Source: Sclerurus mexicanus
Taxonomy: Eukaryota > Chordata > Aves > Passeriformes > Furnariidae
DNA length: 64,000 nt
Assembly: GCA_013396755.1 (NCBI GenBank)
Contig: VWZF01006058.1
Span: 808,334 to 872,333, forward strand
Direction of reading: 5' to 3'
Shown here: piece by piece, positions 62,401-64,000 of the stretch
Layout of the letters: each line of letters begins with the position of its first letter
Numbering within the stretch: position 1 is the first letter of the stretch
The notes under the pieces: model-generated
Databases searched by the model: none
Told to the model about the DNA's origin: nothing
The model's input: the letters and a program-made list of their open reading frames with translations, nothing else
Position numbers and translations under genes: made by a program

Positions 62401-64000
62401 GTAACCTTCTGGCTGCTTGGGACAGGCATGGGCCTTGCACAACACATGGATACAGACCTCCCCTGCCCTCTTCAGCATCAGAACCTCTTCCTGAGGATGG
62501 CTGTTCCACTGGGCCCTTGCAGATGCAGTCAGGGAGAAATGTGCTCCCAGATCACGTTCTTCCTTGGAGGTGGTGACATTTCAGGATGTGTGGGGGGAGT
62601 GGGACGATGAGGCAAGGCAGAATATTCCTGTTCCCCCATCCCCATGGCCATCTGGATGTGTGCTGATGCCTCCTCACAGCAGGCTGAGTCAGTCCAGTGG
62701 CTTCTCATTATCAGCTGGAGGGAGTCCAAATTCTTCATTGTACGGCTGCTCCTCAGTGAAACTGAGGATCGTTATCAAGTATTATCATAATGGTTTCTCT
62801 CTCTACTGTCTTGTACTTCTCCCTGCCCTGGTCAGCTGATTGATTTGGAGCAGAATGATCCAAAAATCCTGTGACCACCAGCCATCCATTTTGGAACAGC
62901 TGCAGCAGGAGCCATGCAATGTCACCCTTGGCATGGGCTGAGGCTGTGCAGGCCACAAAGGGCACCCCACCACTGTCTCCACTACAGTCTTCTTCGCTTG
63001 CTGGAGGCTGCAGGTGTGCAGCTGAGTCCCTTCTGTAGCGACCCTCAGGCAGGTGCTGCTGAAGACTGGGATGAGCTGCTGGTGCACAGGGACTGCCCTA
63101 GTTCAGCTCACCCAAGTCCCTCCCAGGGCACTGTTTGGATGACCTGTTTGAGTCCAGGGTGTGGAAATAAGGCCTTTCTATGCAATGTTCTGCCATGGTG
63201 AGAGGCCACATATCCTCACGTCAGCTTAATCCAAGTGCTGATAGCTCGACTGCTGTGTCAAGCAGCTCAAACATGTGGCATGAAGGGCTAAGGGAAAAGG
63301 CTCCATTAAGTTCTAAAGCTCATTGACACATATACAGAAGGTATTAATAATATCAAGCACCTCGGTGTCTATTGTAGCCCATGTCCAGGAGATGAAAGAT
63401 AATTTCTGGGACAAGGAAGTTATGACAGTGACAGCTTTTTAACAGCTTGGTGTAAGAATAGGAGCTGCACAATGGGACAAAGAGTGATGATTAAAGATCT
63501 TGGCACAAAGGAGGGCTTGGCGAGCACCGTGAGTGTGGAGGACATAAGAGCCACGTCAAATGCCCACACTGATAAAGTAAAGGCTGTGTTGGGCACGGAG
63601 GATGTGAAGGTGGTGTGGGAGCTATCCTGCTGGGGCTGACTCACAGATGCTTGGCAACTAACAGAAAGGGGTCAGGGTGCCTGGAGGGAATGAAATGGGC
63701 TCCTCACCTATATGTTCAAAAGAAGTTTGGCCTCTGCCTAATGTGGCAGGCAAAGATGGGCATGGCTTAGCTGGGGCTGCAGCCAGCCCAGCAAGTGACA
63801 CAGGGAGAGGCGATGAAGAGGAGCAGGGGAGAGAGCTGAGCTGCACTGGAGGCTGGGCAGAGACTGGGGAGCAAACACATCAGTCAGGGAAGGGGAGGAC
63901 TGGCATGGAGCTGGACAAGGAGGGAGCTCTTCTCCCTGAAGGCCAGAGCCAGAGAGGCGGAGGCAGCAGACCAAGCACCCAGGCACTCTCAGGGTGTAAT
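59411..64000. other. non-coding flank beyond the CpG island, no gene recognised
   Basis: The 198-residue plus-strand frame at 59,534-60,130 and others show no domain. An AT-rich patch at about 62,060-62,160 with a pyrimidine tract ending TTTCTTTCAG could be a conserved element or acceptor-like site. Nothing else recognised. Confidence 0.5.

Noticed and set aside
1..64000. CRISPR arrays, tRNA or rRNA genes, bacterial-type mobile elements
   Set aside because: No regularly spaced repeats, no cloverleaf-type promoter boxes found by eye, and the window is clearly vertebrate.

Overview
This is a 64 kb piece of a bird genome, almost all of it non-coding, built around one gene: LINGO1 (leucine-rich repeat and Ig domain-containing Nogo receptor-interacting protein 1) on the minus strand. 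The case for a bird is threefold. CR1 LINE tails end in the typical ATTCTATG-type repeat. Two short pieces start like avian endogenous-retrovirus LTRs, which suggests a neoavian rather than a chicken-like lineage (inference). The LINGO1 protein fits the 613-residue avian form. There are no bacterial-style genes, operons, CRISPR arrays or recognisable tRNA/rRNA genes.

Layout. Positions 1-42.6 kb are the 3' flank of LINGO1. I recognise no gene there. It holds degenerate transposable elements: an LTR scrap near 8.1 kb, a broken LINE reverse-transcriptase fragment at 13.3-13.7 kb, a CR1/LTR/CR1 cluster at 22.8-24.3 kb, an ancient L2/L3-like LINE at 29.2-29.8 kb and a CR1 tail at 42.25 kb. Between these lie several AT-rich islands that look like conserved non-coding elements, a perfect AT palindrome at 36.9 kb and a purine-rich/G-quadruplex stretch at 39.6-40.0 kb. 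The LINGO1 3' UTR with clustered polyadenylation signals is at about 42.6-43.05 kb. The uninterrupted coding exon runs 43,054-44,895 and begins just after a good splice acceptor at 44,908.

From 44.9 to 64 kb is the 5' side of LINGO1, expected to be 5' UTR introns and promoter sequence. It contains an unusual AT-rich block near 47.2-47.4 kb with a consensus minus-strand splice donor, a 31-bp G-rich minisatellite at 57.3 kb, and a CpG island at 58.7-59.4 kb interrupted by a 144-base assembly gap. The CpG island is the best candidate in view for a LINGO1 promoter and first exon, but this is unproven.

How it works together: LINGO1 is a neuronal single-pass membrane protein that restrains axon growth and oligodendrocyte maturation as part of Nogo-receptor complexes. 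The surrounding DNA looks like its regulatory landscape plus old repeats. I found no clearly novel system. The most useful leads are the 47.2 kb block, the CpG island with its gap, and the two ancient LINE remnants that a simple ORF scan would miss.
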